This document shows positions 43,570-54,571 of a stretch of 64,000 bases of DNA, in pieces. Each line of letters opens with the position of its first letter. Positions within the stretch are counted from its first letter, which is position 1. The stretch lies in the NCBI RefSeq assembly GCF_034190915.1, contig NW_026947484.1, positions 212,734,657 to 212,798,656 of the forward strand, read 5' to 3'. The position numbers and the translations under genes were made by a program. The stretch comes from Cavia porcellus. Taxonomy: Eukaryota; Chordata; Mammalia; Rodentia; Caviidae. Under the pieces are notes generated by a model. That model made no database searches. It saw only the letters and a list, made by a program, of their open reading frames with translations, and was not told the origin of the DNA.

Positions 43570-45410
43570 TGGACAGAGGTAAAAGAGGCTACTTCACGAG
43601 CTAAGGGTGGACGATGATGACCAGACACTCTTTCAGTACCCCTTATGGTACCTTTCTACTCCTCCATCCCTGAACTTACAAGTTAGGACTGGGAGGAACA
43701 CCACAGAGGACTGTCCTTCCTCAGGCCTTAGCACTTGGGGTGCCCTCACAAGGCCAGAAAGCTGATGAGCACCCATTCTAGGTCACAGTTTGTGACCAGG
43801 TCAGTGATGAACTTGATTTTGGCAAGTGAGACTCAAAACAGACATGAAGAGGGACTTCCTGTTTTTGGACCTATGATGCAATGCCCAGTGGCCATGTTGG
43901 GTATTTATTTGGTTCCAGTGACAAAAAGCTGACTAGTATAAGAGGTCCAATAAGCAGCAGTAGCCCTCATTCTGAAATGTCTGAGGATAGACCAGCTGAT
44001 GGAGCCAAGGCCTGTGTCATCCAATTCCTCCCTGGCTTTCAAAATCCATTGGTTGAAGTCATTCTAAGCAGAGCAAAGAACCCTTGAGAAGGCACAGTAC
44101 CCTGCCAAACATGGAGTCAAAACAGGACCCTCACCTAGTGTCCAACATCAAGTCTTATGCTTTCCCTGGGCTCTTCACTGATGCTACTGTCCCATCATGC
44201 AGCAACCTGCACAGGTGCACAGCAATCTGCACAGGCCAGAGAAAAGGCAGAGGAGTCAGGATATAGGTACTGCCATGAAAAGTTCTGTGTTCTGTTCTCC
44301 AGTTTTTAAAAAATTTAAACTGAACAACTCATCTAAGGTAATATCACCCAGCCACTGCCTGAAAAGGAAGGTGGGGGTAGGTGAGTAGAAAGGGGTATAT
44401 GGAAACTTTCTAGGGAGATGGGGGACTTCTGTGGCTTGGATGACAGTTGCACCCAAATTGTCAAAAATCATTAAACTGATCTGTAGACTGTGATATGCTA
44501 ATTTATCAAATAATATCAAATTTTCCTATAATTGCATACTTTAAAAAAAGCTTCAAAAAGGCTGTCTTTGAGTGCTTTAGGGGATCCACTCCTTCTGCAG
44601 CTGAAGTGGACGCTGTCCCCTGGCCCCTTGACCAGTTGCTTATATCTTCTGTTAGCACTGATTTTCTTCTTTATTATTGTGAACCTTTACCACTCTACTT
44701 CCTTAATTGGGAGCTCTGTTTGTGGCAGCCACGGTAGGGGGTGTAGAAGCCACTCAAAGTGGGAGCCTTATCTGTTATCAGGAGTATAACCCTTACACAC
44801 ACAAGTACACACTCATATGCACACTTAGACCCAGGTGGAAGGAAGTGATGGAGCCCAGGAATGGAGCAAGGACACCAGCTGGTGGGCTCCAAGGTGTACC
44901 CAGTCTCTTGTTGGCCCCACAGATGTGATTGGGCAATGCTGAGGTACCAGCAGAATGAGGGTGGGATAAAAAGAATGTGCCCTGAACTGCAGCTGGAGTG
45001 AACTGGCCATCACCCCAATTTCACTGTATCCCTCCCACCCCATGTTCCGGACTTCCCCCTCCTGGGAGCCTTCCAGAAGCCCTGCTGGGCTGAATGAGCT
45101 CTCTGTCCAGGACCAGGGCACTCATCCACAAAGGAGATACTGGAGCTGAGTCAGGACGTGAGGGAAAGCACGCTGGGGTTGTCTGCCCATGCCCCAGCCA
45201 GGCGGGCCCTCCATGCAGAGCCCCTGGTGGCCCTCTGGGACAGGGGTAGGACTCTGGTCTGTGGGAGCAGGGGCAGGTGTGGGGTAAGATTAGGAGGTTT
45301 GTCTCTGAGTTTTTATGATTTTTAAATCTGTTTTATAAAAAATTACAAGATGCAACTAAGAGAAAAGAGAGTTAATTTGGGGATTATCTCTTGTTCTGAT
45401 TTATCCAGAT
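43570..45410. other. Unique DNA, no gene seen
   Basis: Overlapping frames on both strands (60-100 codons) without domains. It contains the left arm of an inverted duplication at 44598-44681, listed separately. 44830-45280 is GC-richer but shows no exon features that I can support. Confidence 0.4.
44598..44681 (-). repeat. Left arm of inverted duplication
   Basis: Reverse complement matches 45553-45636 at 79 of 84 positions. The copy at 45553 lies in natural continuity with an ancient repeat (45415-45690), so this arm is probably the derived copy. Confidence 0.9.
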
Positions 45411-45414
45411 CATT

Positions 45415-45690
45415 CATTCATTTATTTTCCCAGCCAATCATTTACCTAACTTACTGTGTGCACTGTTCTGTATTAGATACTTGGATGGCACAAAGAGATG
45501 GATAGAACAACCATGTCTGCAAACCAATTAAGGAGACAGGCTGGTAAGGAGTCACAATAATAAAGAAGGAAATCAGTGCTAACAGAAGTTATAAGCAACT
45601 GGTCAAGGGGCCAGGAGAGAGGGTCCACTTCAGCTGGAGGGACTCAGATAAGGCTTCCTGAGCAGGAGGAGCAGAGGGAGTCTTATCTGA
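45415..45690. repeat. Ancient L2-like repeat; contains right arm of inverted duplication
   Basis: 'catttacctaacttactgtg', 'tgcactgttctgtattagat', 'aagagatggatagaacaacc', then 'gactcagataaggcttcctg' follows a common mammalian interspersed pattern. 45553-45636 is repeated inverted at 44598-44681. Confidence 0.6.
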
Positions 45691-46900
45691 TCTTGAGAGC
45701 TGAGCATCTGTGTCTCTGATGAGGGGAACAGAATTATTAAACCCCAGAAGATCTGGTTGAATACAGTGTGTTCTCAGTAACCAAAAGCCTGGTGGATGAA
45801 TATGCAGGCTGACCTCAGAGCATCCACTGTCTGCCCCAGGGAATGTGACCATCCCACCTCCTGCTCGATCTCTCTGTCCAAAGGAAAATTGGGACAAATG
45901 GGATCAACATATACTTTTCCAGGGAAAGGGGTCTTGAAGTAGAAACAGAAAGAGAATGACTACTGGCTGGTGGTGACCATGTAAATAAAAAAGCAGACAA
46001 TAGATGCAGAAAAAGCATACATTCCTCTCGGAGAGCAGAGCACAAGAACTAAGAGGTCACAGGTAGCCCAGCCTCTGAGCCCTCTCCGTATGCCAGGCTC
46101 CAGGCATCCATGCTTTCCACTTTGTTCTGTATAAGGGGCATTGCCTGCTATCCCCAGAAGTTCTAACTACTTGGCTGAAGACTCACTGGTGTCTTTTTGC
46201 TCTTCACCTGTGTTCCCTAGCCCAATACTAACGTGATCCTGGTCTTTACAATGAGTGTCACAGGGAAACTAGTTCTGAGAAAGGGGGGCAGACAGCTGGA
46301 GTTCTAGTGCATGGACACTGGGAAGATTTTTGAGCTGTTTAGAAGGTCTTCCTGGCATAGTATGTAGGTCAGGATATATATCAGCCAGGCTGAAACTCTG
46401 GGCCCCCATGGAAAGGGTTTGAGGTGAAAATGGGGCCATAGCTGAGATTAGGGAAATATGAACAAATTCAGTCATGTGAAAGAGACGAGTAGACTGGGTT
46501 GGGAGGCTGGCAGATGTGCAATAAGGGTCTGAGTAGAAACAGTCCCAGAAACCATGATGGGACAGATTGGCATGGGTAGAGGGATGTGTTGAGGCAGAGG
46601 ATCTCCTAAGACATGCAGCTGGAGATGCCAAGGTGTGAGAGCTGGGCCAGACATCACAGCCCAGGAGTGGCTGTGCATAACTTGGAAAGACAAGCTGGTC
46701 CTGGAAGTGAGGACTAGCAGAAGGGAGAAGAGAAATAGTCAAGGCCAGGGAGCCCCTGCTTCCGCTCTATCAGCAGCTCGTGGCAGCTTTGGTGCGAGTC
46801 TGGAGCTCAGAGCAAAGACAGCTGGGAGAAACAAGAATGGCTGCCCTCATCCTCCTTCCTTGGTCTTCCCAGAGGGTTGAGCATGGGGAAAGGGATCTGT
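45690..46900. other. Unique DNA, no gene seen
   Basis: The longest frame (46269-46742, minus, 157 codons) is Ser/Pro/His-rich and overlaps open frames in other registers, with no domain. Nothing is supported as coding. Confidence 0.4.
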
Positions 46901-46904
46901 ATTC

Positions 46905-47275
46905 ATTCTAGGACTGCCGCAGCAAAGTACTACAAAGTGATTGGCTTAAATCACACAAGGCCTGTCATATCCCCATTCCGGAGGTCAGAAGTCTGTAACA
47001 GAAGCCTCAGTGGGCCATGTTCCCCTTCGGAACTTAGCTTGTAACTGCATCGCCTCAGTACCTCCTGACACTCAGTATTCCTCCCGTGTCTGCATCCAAA
47101 TTTTCCTACTCTTGCAAGAACACTGGTCATATTGGATTTGGGCCACCCTAATGACCTAATCTTAACTTGAATACATCTCAAAGATCTGGTTTTCAAATCA
47201 AATCACATCATAGGTACTGGGGTTAGGACTTTAACATGTCTCTTAGGGGACACAGGATACAGGGACAGTTTGAAA
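46905..47275 (-). mobile_element. MLT1-like LTR, minus strand
   Basis: 'gtattcattctaggactgcc', 'gcagcaaagtactacaaagt', 'ccggaggtcagaagtctgta', 'atgacctaatcttaacttga', 'tcttaggggacacaggatac' is the reverse complement of the MLT1 LTR order. Confidence 0.72.
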
Positions 47276-47784
47276 CAGCTAGGAGTGAGCACCCAAGCGA
47301 GGTGGGTGGAGGCTTTACAAGAGTTGTGCAAGGAGGCTTTAGGGCAGGAAACAGCTCCACCCATCCCAATTTGTGCCTCCACTTTTTCCTCAGATCTATA
47401 GAGGGTATTTCCCTTCCCTCCCCTCCAGGGCTTTTCCTTGGGACTCTAGATGGGCTGAGGATCTTCCCTAAAGATTGAGAAATGGCAGGTAGGAGGAGGA
47501 AGGAGTTTCCTTCTGATGTGGGAGCCCTTCCTGAGTCCAGCGATGGGCCAGGTGCTTGAGTAAGGAGGCATTTGCAGCCAGAGCTATAAGGTCCACTTTT
47601 GCTCCAGCCAGAAGTCTATGACTAAAGAGGGGAAGGGATTAGGAGCATAGCACAAATTTTGTCATAAAGGCCAAGAAACATGGGTCTATCAGAACCACTC
47701 TTACTCTTTAGAATATTTCTACTGATGAATTATTTTAATTTTATGAGTTTTATTATATTAAACAATAAGTACTTAATAGGAAAA

Positions 47785-47900
47785 TATCCAAAGTACTGAA
47801 TTTTTAATATTTATTGTTTATTTTTAAAAAGCACCAAAATTCTATCCAAAGTACTGAATTTTTAATATTTATTGTTTATTTTTAAAAAGCACCAAAATTC
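47785..47900. repeat. Perfect 58-bp tandem duplication
   Basis: 47785-47842 and 47843-47900 are identical (start 'tatccaaagtactgaatttt', end 'gcaccaaaattc'). AT-rich, no coding. Confidence 0.97.
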
Positions 47901-48594
47901 TCAGTGTCAACTGTTTTTTGGTATGCAAAGTCTAAAACAGAACAACACAAATTCTTTTTTTTAAAGAAAAAAAAACATAAAAATGGTAGAAACAATACAC
48001 AATTTCAGAAAAATAAACAATAAGAAATCACTAGTTGATAAGTTACATATCGTCATCTTAAAAATAGTTGCTCGAGTTACAAAATTAAAGCATACAAAGT
48101 GATATTCAAATAATGACACTGCAAACAGTTCTGCTCAACAATCCAACAAGAACTTAGTAATATGGTTATCAGTCCTACACACTTGTTTTTTATCTTAAAG
48201 AGGGTAACATTAAACAGAAAAAAACAGAACAAAACAGTTTATAAGGAAACAATTTAAAGAAATACAGATTTCAAAGCAAGTCCACTGGAGATCTCTTCAC
48301 TGTCTATCTTATTTTCTCTAGTTTTCTTCCAAAATAGTTGTCCCCATCTTCACACACATTGAATATATACTGAACATTATAGAACTAATCAGATTATTAC
48401 AGGATGATGAAGGCTTTTTAGGTCTTCAAGACCTGATTTTGGGGAAGTCAATAATGTCTACCATTATGTTTCTCAGTCTCTTCATAGTAGCTATCTTTAT
48501 CTTTACGAATGCTGAAATTGAACATAAAAGACTAGACTATTCTTATATGGCCTTCAATGCAAACATTGATAGCACTTTGGAAAATAAAAAAATC

Positions 48595-49440
48595 TTTACT
48601 TCAGTCATCACACCTAAGGCAGTCAGACACATGGCAACAGTGCATTCCATACACACGCATCATTTACACTGACAACACACGTGTTTTGCTTCTCTGGCCT
48701 TTTTGTAGGAGATATTTGGCATCTCACTAGCCTTGCAGTTTTGTCAGGAAGTTATTACATTATACAGTGTGTAATTAACAAGAACATAAACTATCAATAA
48801 AGTATTAAATTCTTAATATGTACAGTGTGTTTAGAATGGACATGAATGTTTTCACATCCCCTGCATCCTTGCTTACAAAACCTAAAAGATAACATCAAAA
48901 TTAAACTCCTATATGAGCTATAGTGGAAATATCAGTAGAACGCTACCACAGAAATAACTTTTGCCTTAACTGTCACACCCAAGGCAGTCTTCACACGTGA
49001 AAACTGCATATATTTTCCAAATACACATCTCTCTCACACTGACAGCACATATGCTTAGCTTTTTTCCCCTCTCTTCCTGTGTTGTCAGGAGCTTCCTACT
49101 ATATTGCACAACGTGCGCTCGGCAGGGAAATAAGATATCAACCAAATAAAATATCAAATTTGGAATGAGTGCTCAGAATAGTCATCCAAATTTTCACATC
49201 CGTTGCTTAATTGTTTAGAAAACTTAAAAGAGCATCAAAAATAAAAACCCGTGTGAACTACAATGTAAACACAAACAAAAGTCTACCATAAAAATAGCGG
49301 CTTTGCTTAAGTTGTCACACTCAAGGCAGTCTGAATACATGACAGCTCCATGTTCCATGTACAGGTATCGCTCATACAGATAGTGCATGTTTTATTTTCC
49401 TGTGCTTTCTTGTAGAGCACATTTGACATCTTTTTTGTTT
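48595..49440 (-). repeat. Three diverged tandem units at piggyBac 3' end
   Basis: The word 'aaggcagtc' marks units at 48616, 48981 and 49323 (spacing 365 and 342). Shared segments run the length of the unit: 'tcacac(c/t)caaggcagtc', 'cactgacagcaca', 'cttcctgacaa' (reverse), 'tttagaaaacttaaaagagcatcaaaa' in outline. On the minus strand each unit covers the cysteine-rich end of the transposase plus its 3' flank. Unit 3 reads 'NKTCTICMSD' and units 1 and 2 read 'KHVCCQCK' and 'KHMCCQCE'. Identity between units is moderate, so the duplications are old. Confidence 0.82.
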
Positions 49441-50290
49441 TCCTGTTTTGAGCGGGTCTCTGTGATGCTACACCTGCCTGTTCACCTGTCAGCTCACCAG
49501 TGTGTGCCACAGTCTTTGGGTGTACTTCCCAAGGTAGAAACATTGTATCTTTCCTCTATTATAAATGATCTTTTATGAGCTCTAGTCCCAATCCTGTAAG
49601 AAAAATTCTCCGTGATATTTTGCCCTTCTTATTTTCGTTGTAAACCATCAGATTATACCTAAACACATGTTTAGGATTGAGTAAAACACAACCATTGGCC
49701 AATGCTTTGTGTTTTAAGTGACATCATAGTTGCTGCATAGCTCACCAGCAACATCTACTCCACCTTTGGTTGTACAAAGTGTCCATCTCGGGCTTCCACT
49801 GCATGAGGTTTCCCTATCACTATCTCCATCATGGTGCAATGTTGACATCAGTAGTACCAGTTTGTTTTTCTTTGCCATATGAGGGGCCAGTGTTATATCT
49901 TTCTGAAATCCAAAGATTGTATTATACAATTCTCTGTTTTTAGATTGCAACATTTCATTTGAAATTTCTGCTTTGTACCTACATAGAGCCCTGCATTGGT
50001 CAACTTGTGCTCTGTTAGCAAATATAACATCAATTGAAAACTGGTAAATGAAGTACTGAATGTCACATTCTGATTAGTTTGGGAGATGGAAGCAACAAGC
50101 CTGTTCACAGCATCATTTTGTCTCAGCAATGGGAAACCTGACCGGTACACCTGAGGAGCCTGCTGGACAGCACACCACCCCATTCTATGACTATGCTGAG
50201 AGCAATTAGAGAGGGCAAATCACCTTCTTCCATATAGCTTTCCAGTACAGCCCCTTGTGCCAAGCCCATCAGGGCACACCTAAAACTTAG
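49310..50290 (-). pseudogene. piggyBac-family transposase, C-terminal half, broken
   Basis: piggyBac transposases cut and paste DNA at TTAA sites using an RNase-H-like DDE/D core and a C-terminal cysteine-rich zinc finger. In minus-strand order I read 'VNRLVASISQTNQNVTFSTS' then 'FTSFQLMLYLLTEHKLT' (about 50110-50000), then after a frameshift 'FGFQKDITL', 'KKNKLVLLMSTLHHD' and 'TKGGVDVAGELCSNYDVT' (about 49935-49713). A stop follows, then 'NTKHWPMVVFYSILNM', and, after another shift, 'FLTGLGLELIKDHL'. The end is a CxxC-containing tail at about 49400-49350. These are the family's signature blocks in the right order. The Asp of the 'DN(W/F)(F/Y)TS' block is replaced by Ser, while the Asp in 'KGGVD' is kept. 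At least three frame breaks and several stops show it is dead. The N-terminal half is not seen beyond about 50290. It could also derive from a PGBD-type domesticated gene retrocopy. Confidence 0.88.
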
Positions 50291-50544
50291 GCGTGGGGTA
50301 GCTGACTCACAAGGTAAGATGTAAAAATGACCAGCAACAGGGCTCCATCACAGATTTGTACCCCACTGCCAGTTAGGGCTCTAACTTCCACCTCAAGGTA
50401 ACACTCTTAACTGGGTTGGGTCAGTAAGCCTAGCTGGCTACCCAGCAGAGCTAAGTTCCAAATTTCCCATCTTAAATGGGAATAACATTTCCTTCTTGTC
50501 CATCTCCCGAGGTTGCAATGATAACCAACTTGCTAAAGGAAATG

Positions 50545-50715
50545 CAAGATCAGGATCCAAGTTTGAATCTTGGCTCTGCCACTAATGGCTAGGTGATTTG
50601 GGCCCTCTGTTTCCTTCATTATGAAGAAAAAAAAAAGGATTGCTGTGACAAAGAAGAAAAGTAATGCTTGTAATGCTCTGGCACTAGTCTGTGACCGTAA
50701 GTACTCAAGTACTTC
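50545..50715 (+). repeat. MIR SINE
   Basis: 'aagtttgaatcttggctctg', 'ccactaatggctaggtgatt', 'tgggccctctgtttccttca', 'ctggcactagtctgtgaccg' keeps the forward MIR order, with an inserted A-run at about 50628. Confidence 0.78.
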
Positions 50716-50719
50716 TCTA

Positions 50720-51100
50720 ATGTAAACTGTAATTTGAAAAAATTACTGATTCTTTTGTGAGTGGGGATGCATCATCCTGTGGACCCAAACACATACATTC
50801 ATGGAAGGGAAACAGGCTGAACCTGTTCTAAGCTAGGGCTCACAGATATTTCCAAAAGGATAGGCAGCTGAGAGCCAGTTTCTTGTGGTCTGTGGCAAGC
50901 TGCGATGCATAAAGTATAACACAGAAGATAGGGAGAGAAATGGATCCAAAGTTGAGCCACCACCCTGAGTTCAATTAGGCAGCTGATGTTTTCCTTCTAG
51001 AACAGTCTTACATGCTCTGTACGACTATATAAATGTCACCTATCAGTGGTGCCCTTCCTAACCAGAGATGGTTACTCCTTTGAGTCTCACCCATTATTAA
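50720..51100. other. Unique DNA, no gene seen
   Basis: No recognised repeat, exon or signal. Confidence 0.4.
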
Positions 51101-51104
51101 CCTG

Positions 51105-51268
51105 TAACCATTCTATTGTTTTTTCTCACACTTGCTGTAATTACTGGTTGGCTCCCCTACTAGACTGTGACCTCAGGCAGCAGAGGCAGCTTTAGTTCTG
51201 GAGCACCAGCCCTACCATAATCTCTGGTGCCTCAGAAGCACTCAAAGTATATTGAATAAATCCTCAGG
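51105..51268 (+). repeat. L2 LINE 3' end
   Basis: 'ggctcccctactagactgtg', 'acctcaggcagcagaggcag', 'ctctggtgcctcagaagcac' and 'tcaaagtatattgaataaat' follow the L2 terminal pattern. Confidence 0.72.
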
Positions 51269-51404
51269 CTCACCTCTCCAACTGAGAAGACCAGTTAACA
51301 GAAACATGTACCCTCTGAGGGGATCTTCTGTTTTATCAAAATAAAAGCTTTGTCATCAACTGAACCTTAATAGATCACAGGTTTGTATACTTGTTACCTC
51401 ACTT

Positions 51405-51560
51405 CCTCCCCACACTGGTAGAAAAGTCTCCACGGAAAGGCATTTTCAGATGATTGAGAAGAACATGTAAGAGAAGCTGAGGGATTTGCTCAAGGTCACC
51501 CTGTGAATGAGAAATACAGCCAAGACAGGCACCCAGGTCTACCGAATTCTATGAATTGAC
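51405..51560 (-). repeat. MIR SINE fragment
   Basis: 'aagctgagggatttgctcaa', 'ggtcaccctgtgaatgagaa', 'caggcacccaggtctaccga' is the reverse MIR order. Confidence 0.68.
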
Positions 51561-51569
51561 TGAAGTCTT

Positions 51570-52450
51570 GTTGTGTCAGGAAAGTTCAGGCCAGCTGGGG
51601 AAGTAAATAGGGAATATCATTTTCCAGGATTTTTTTTAGCTCAACAATTATATTCCTTTTTAAAGAAAGCTTGTTAAAAAGTAGCCAAACTGGTAAAACA
51701 TATAAAACACATAAAAGGAGAATGTCATAGGATAGTTATAAATATAGTACTTTATAAGTTGATTACCTTAATCATGACTAAGTTGATTGATAAGAACAAT
51801 AGAACTGTGTTAAATCACATAAAAAATTATTAAGTCCAGATGATACATTACCACTGTGGCTTGCAGAGACTATGTATAGTATATTTGCATCCCTTCTAGA
51901 ATCATAACCATTATTTAATATATTAGGTTAATATATTAAGGAAAGTTAGTAAATATTTTCTATTGAATAGCAAATATTTGGTGCCAAATCATAACAAATA
52001 TTACTTTTCTCCACTGGTCATGCAATGACTGTTAAACCTTTTTTTTTTTTTAATTTGTTATCTTGTCCTCTCTCCAATGAGCTGTTATAGAGCAGTTTCT
52101 ATTCTTAATGGTACATAGCACTCCATAGGAAGGCTGTATAACTTTAGCTAGTTCTGAATTGATAGACATTTGCATTACTTACAAAGATTGGCTTTGCCAT
52201 GGACTGCATAATTCTGTGAGCCTACCTATAGACTAAAAATCCCTAAAAGAGTCACCCATTCAAAGAACAGATGCATGACACACTCTCATATGCATATCCA
52301 GTTAGTCTTCAAAGAAATTAGTCCTAACTCACACTATTGTCTGTCATATTTGAATACACCAATTCCTCCTCACGTTTGCTGATAATCACTATATTTAACA
52401 AAATTGGTATACTATTGCTTTACTTTTTATTTCTTTTATTTTGAAAGAGA
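51570..52450. other. AT-rich DNA, some old L1-like words
   Basis: 52060-52400 contains reverse L1 ORF2-like words ('atggtacatagcactccata', 'attgatagacatttgcatta', 'cacaaagattggctttgcc' in outline), but too diverged to annotate firmly. No gene. Confidence 0.4.
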
Positions 52451-52455
52451 TAGGA

Positions 52456-52987
52456 TGTTGTGGCTTGTATCTAGATGTCTCCCCAAGCCTTCATGTGTCT
52501 ACATGTGGTGCTTTTGGGGGTTACTAGATCATGGATGTATGAAGGGTGGGTTAGTCTACTGATTCATTCAGCACAGTTCTGGTTGTAAATGATAGATTTC
52601 ATGTGTCTACATGTGGTGCTTTTGGGGATTACTAGATCATGGATGTATGAAGGGTGGGTTAGTCTACTGATTCATTCAGCACAGTTCTGGTTGTAAATGA
52701 TAGATTTACTAAAGAGGGAAGACCCCTTCTGCATATGGGTGGCACCAACCAATAGGCTTACAGCCTGGATAGAATAAAAAGGGAAAGGAAAAGGAAGTGT
52801 CACTGCCTCGTGCTTGCCATGTTATGAATTGCTTCCTGCTTGACAGGTCCTTTGGCCATGCTACCCTGCCTTTGAACTAGCTGACTATGGATTAAAACCT
52901 CTCCAAATTGTGAACTAAAACAATCTTTTCTCTTTTAACTTGTGGGTGTCAGGTTTTTGTCCCAGCAGGAAGAAAATAACTAATATT
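52456..52987 (+). mobile_element. 5' LTR of a MaLR element, with internal duplication
   Basis: Starts 'tgttgtggcttgtatctaga' and ends 'gaagaaaataactaata', the usual MaLR LTR ends. It matches the 3' LTR at 54572-55005 ('gggtggcaccaaccaatagg', 'tgcctttgaactagctgact'). It contains a 108-bp tandem duplication (52491-52706) that the 3' LTR lacks, which explains its greater length. Confidence 0.88.
52491..52706. repeat. 108-bp tandem duplication inside LTR
   Basis: 52491-52598 and 52599-52706 are identical except for one G/A change. Start 'tcatgtgtctacatgtggtg', end 'taaatgatagatt'. Confidence 0.97.
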
Positions 52988-54571
52988 TTGGTTGGGTCAT
53001 TTGCATAACTACATAACCATGTAGTTCAGAAGCCTTTGGAACTGGTTTACAGGAATAGTTTGGAAAGGTTTAGAGATGCTAGCTGGAAAAGCAGCCCTAG
53101 AATGCTGTCAGCCAAACTTGGTGGGGAATTCTGTTCAGAGCTAAGAAGACCAGAATGTTGACTATAATGTAGCTGCAAAAGACCAGGACCAAGAGGATTC
53201 TTGGAAAGAAGGACTACATTGACAGTTGGACTCCAGACTGTGTGTTATACTCGGGAATTTTGCTTGTATCTTGCTTGTAACTTTGCTTGTATCTTGCTCA
53301 TGTCCAGAAATATTTCAGAAGACTGAGAATAAGGGCAATAGGCTAATTAATCTGGTAGAAGAAATTTCAAGGCAGTCTAATGTTCAGGTGGTGGCATAGC
53401 TACTGTTAGAGACTATTAGCCAGTGGTACCTTGAGAATTAACAGCAAATTGTCCAGAGGAATGATTTTTCAGTTTGGCCAAAAAGGAAGTTCCAATAAGG
53501 TTGTGGCCTACAAAGATGGAGCAGAAAAGTACTTAATTGCTGAAAAGATTAGCATTAAAAAGTCAAACATTTTGAAACAGGGCAATAGAAAAGGTATCCT
53601 GAAGACACCACCAAAACCAGCAGTATTCCATCTTTTGTAGCCTCAAAGTTGCAATGGTGAAAGGCTTTACTTTGAGAAGAGAGCCCCAGGGCACCATGTT
53701 ACAGAATGGCAGCAGTTTAGGGAATTTGTTCCTCAGGATTTGGCCAGCCAGCCACTTGACCCCTACAGCTAAGAGAGAAGGAATTTTGACTATTTCTCTA
53801 GCTGATGGCAGACCTTGGAATCACCCATGTGGTCTGATTTTAGGTGTATTCAAAACTGCAAGAGTTGTGGGTCAGGAAGATTCCTACTCTTCAAAAGCAG
53901 GCCCAGGAAGCCAGGGAGTGTGTCTCTGAAAGGACAGTGAGTATGAAGCTGAAAATGCAGTGGAGATCCCAGAAGGTTGGAAAGCTAGGAAGTGGCTTAT
54001 CTGAGGAAAGCTGCAAAAAGCGAGCAAAACTAGGGGCTGGGAATTTAGCTCAGCAGCATAAGCGTTTGCCTTGCAAGCAGGCACTCGTGAGTTCGATCCC
54101 TGGTACCGATAAAAGTGAAAAAGACCAAAAAAAAAAAAAAAAAAAAAAAGTGAGCAAAACTAGCCAAGAAAGAGATCTTGAGGGTTATAACAACCACCTG
54201 CAATGCTAGAGTGGTTGCCAAACCATTTAGAGTTCACAGATTGTCACAGATTGACCTAGGTGATGGATATGGAACTCTGGGATTTAATGTTTGCCTTCCT
54301 GGATTTTGGTTTTTGTGATTCCTTTCTATTCTCATATTTCTATCTTTGGAATGGGAATGCTTATCTTATTCTATTGCATGTCAGAAAAATTTAACTTTTC
54401 ATTTTCACTGAGGTTGGCAACTAAGAGCTTGCCTTAAATCTCAGAGAAAAATATAGACCTGAATTTTTCAGCAATGCTGAAACTGTTAGGACTTTGGTAA
54501 CTGTTAGAGGTGGACTAAATTCATTTCGCATAAAGGAATGCACATGAGTTTTACAGGGATCAGGAGTGGAA
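52988..54571 (+). mobile_element. MaLR internal region
   Basis: The first part runs 'cagaagcctttggaactggt', 'taatctggtagaagaaattt', 'caaggcagtctaatgttcag', then further on 'aatgtttgccttcctggatt' and 'tattctattgcatgtcagaa'. This is the internal-sequence order of ERVL-MaLR elements, which lack functional pol and env. Frames of 69-121 codons within it show no complete domain. It is interrupted by the young ID SINE at 54033-54149. Confidence 0.8.
54033..54149 (+). mobile_element. Young ID-type SINE with target-site duplication
   Basis: 'ggggctgggaatttagctca', 'gcagcataagcgtttgcctt', 'gcaagcaggcactcgtgagt', 'tcgatccctggtaccgataa' and a pure A-run at 54127-54149. The flanks agcgagcaaaacta (54019-54032) and agtgagcaaaacta (54149-54162) are a 14-base target duplication with one change. 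It sits inside a MaLR element and is therefore younger than it. Confidence 0.95.

Noticed and set aside
46269..46742. 157-codon minus-strand frame
   Set aside because: Low-information Ser/Pro/His composition, overlapping open frames in other registers, no homology recognised and no splice or start context.
48439..48672. 77-codon plus-strand frame with a hydrophobic N-terminus resembling a signal peptide
   Set aside because: It runs antisense into the first tandem unit of the piggyBac 3' region and has no homology; the hydrophobic run is typical of AT-rich DNA.
49714..50183. Possibility of a functional domesticated piggyBac gene
   Set aside because: Frames break at about 49950, 49690 and 49610, there are several stops, and a signature Asp is replaced by Ser.
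53431..54209. Frames of 69, 91 and 121 codons
   Set aside because: All lie inside MaLR internal sequence, and the last runs through an ID SINE into its A-tail (Lys run).
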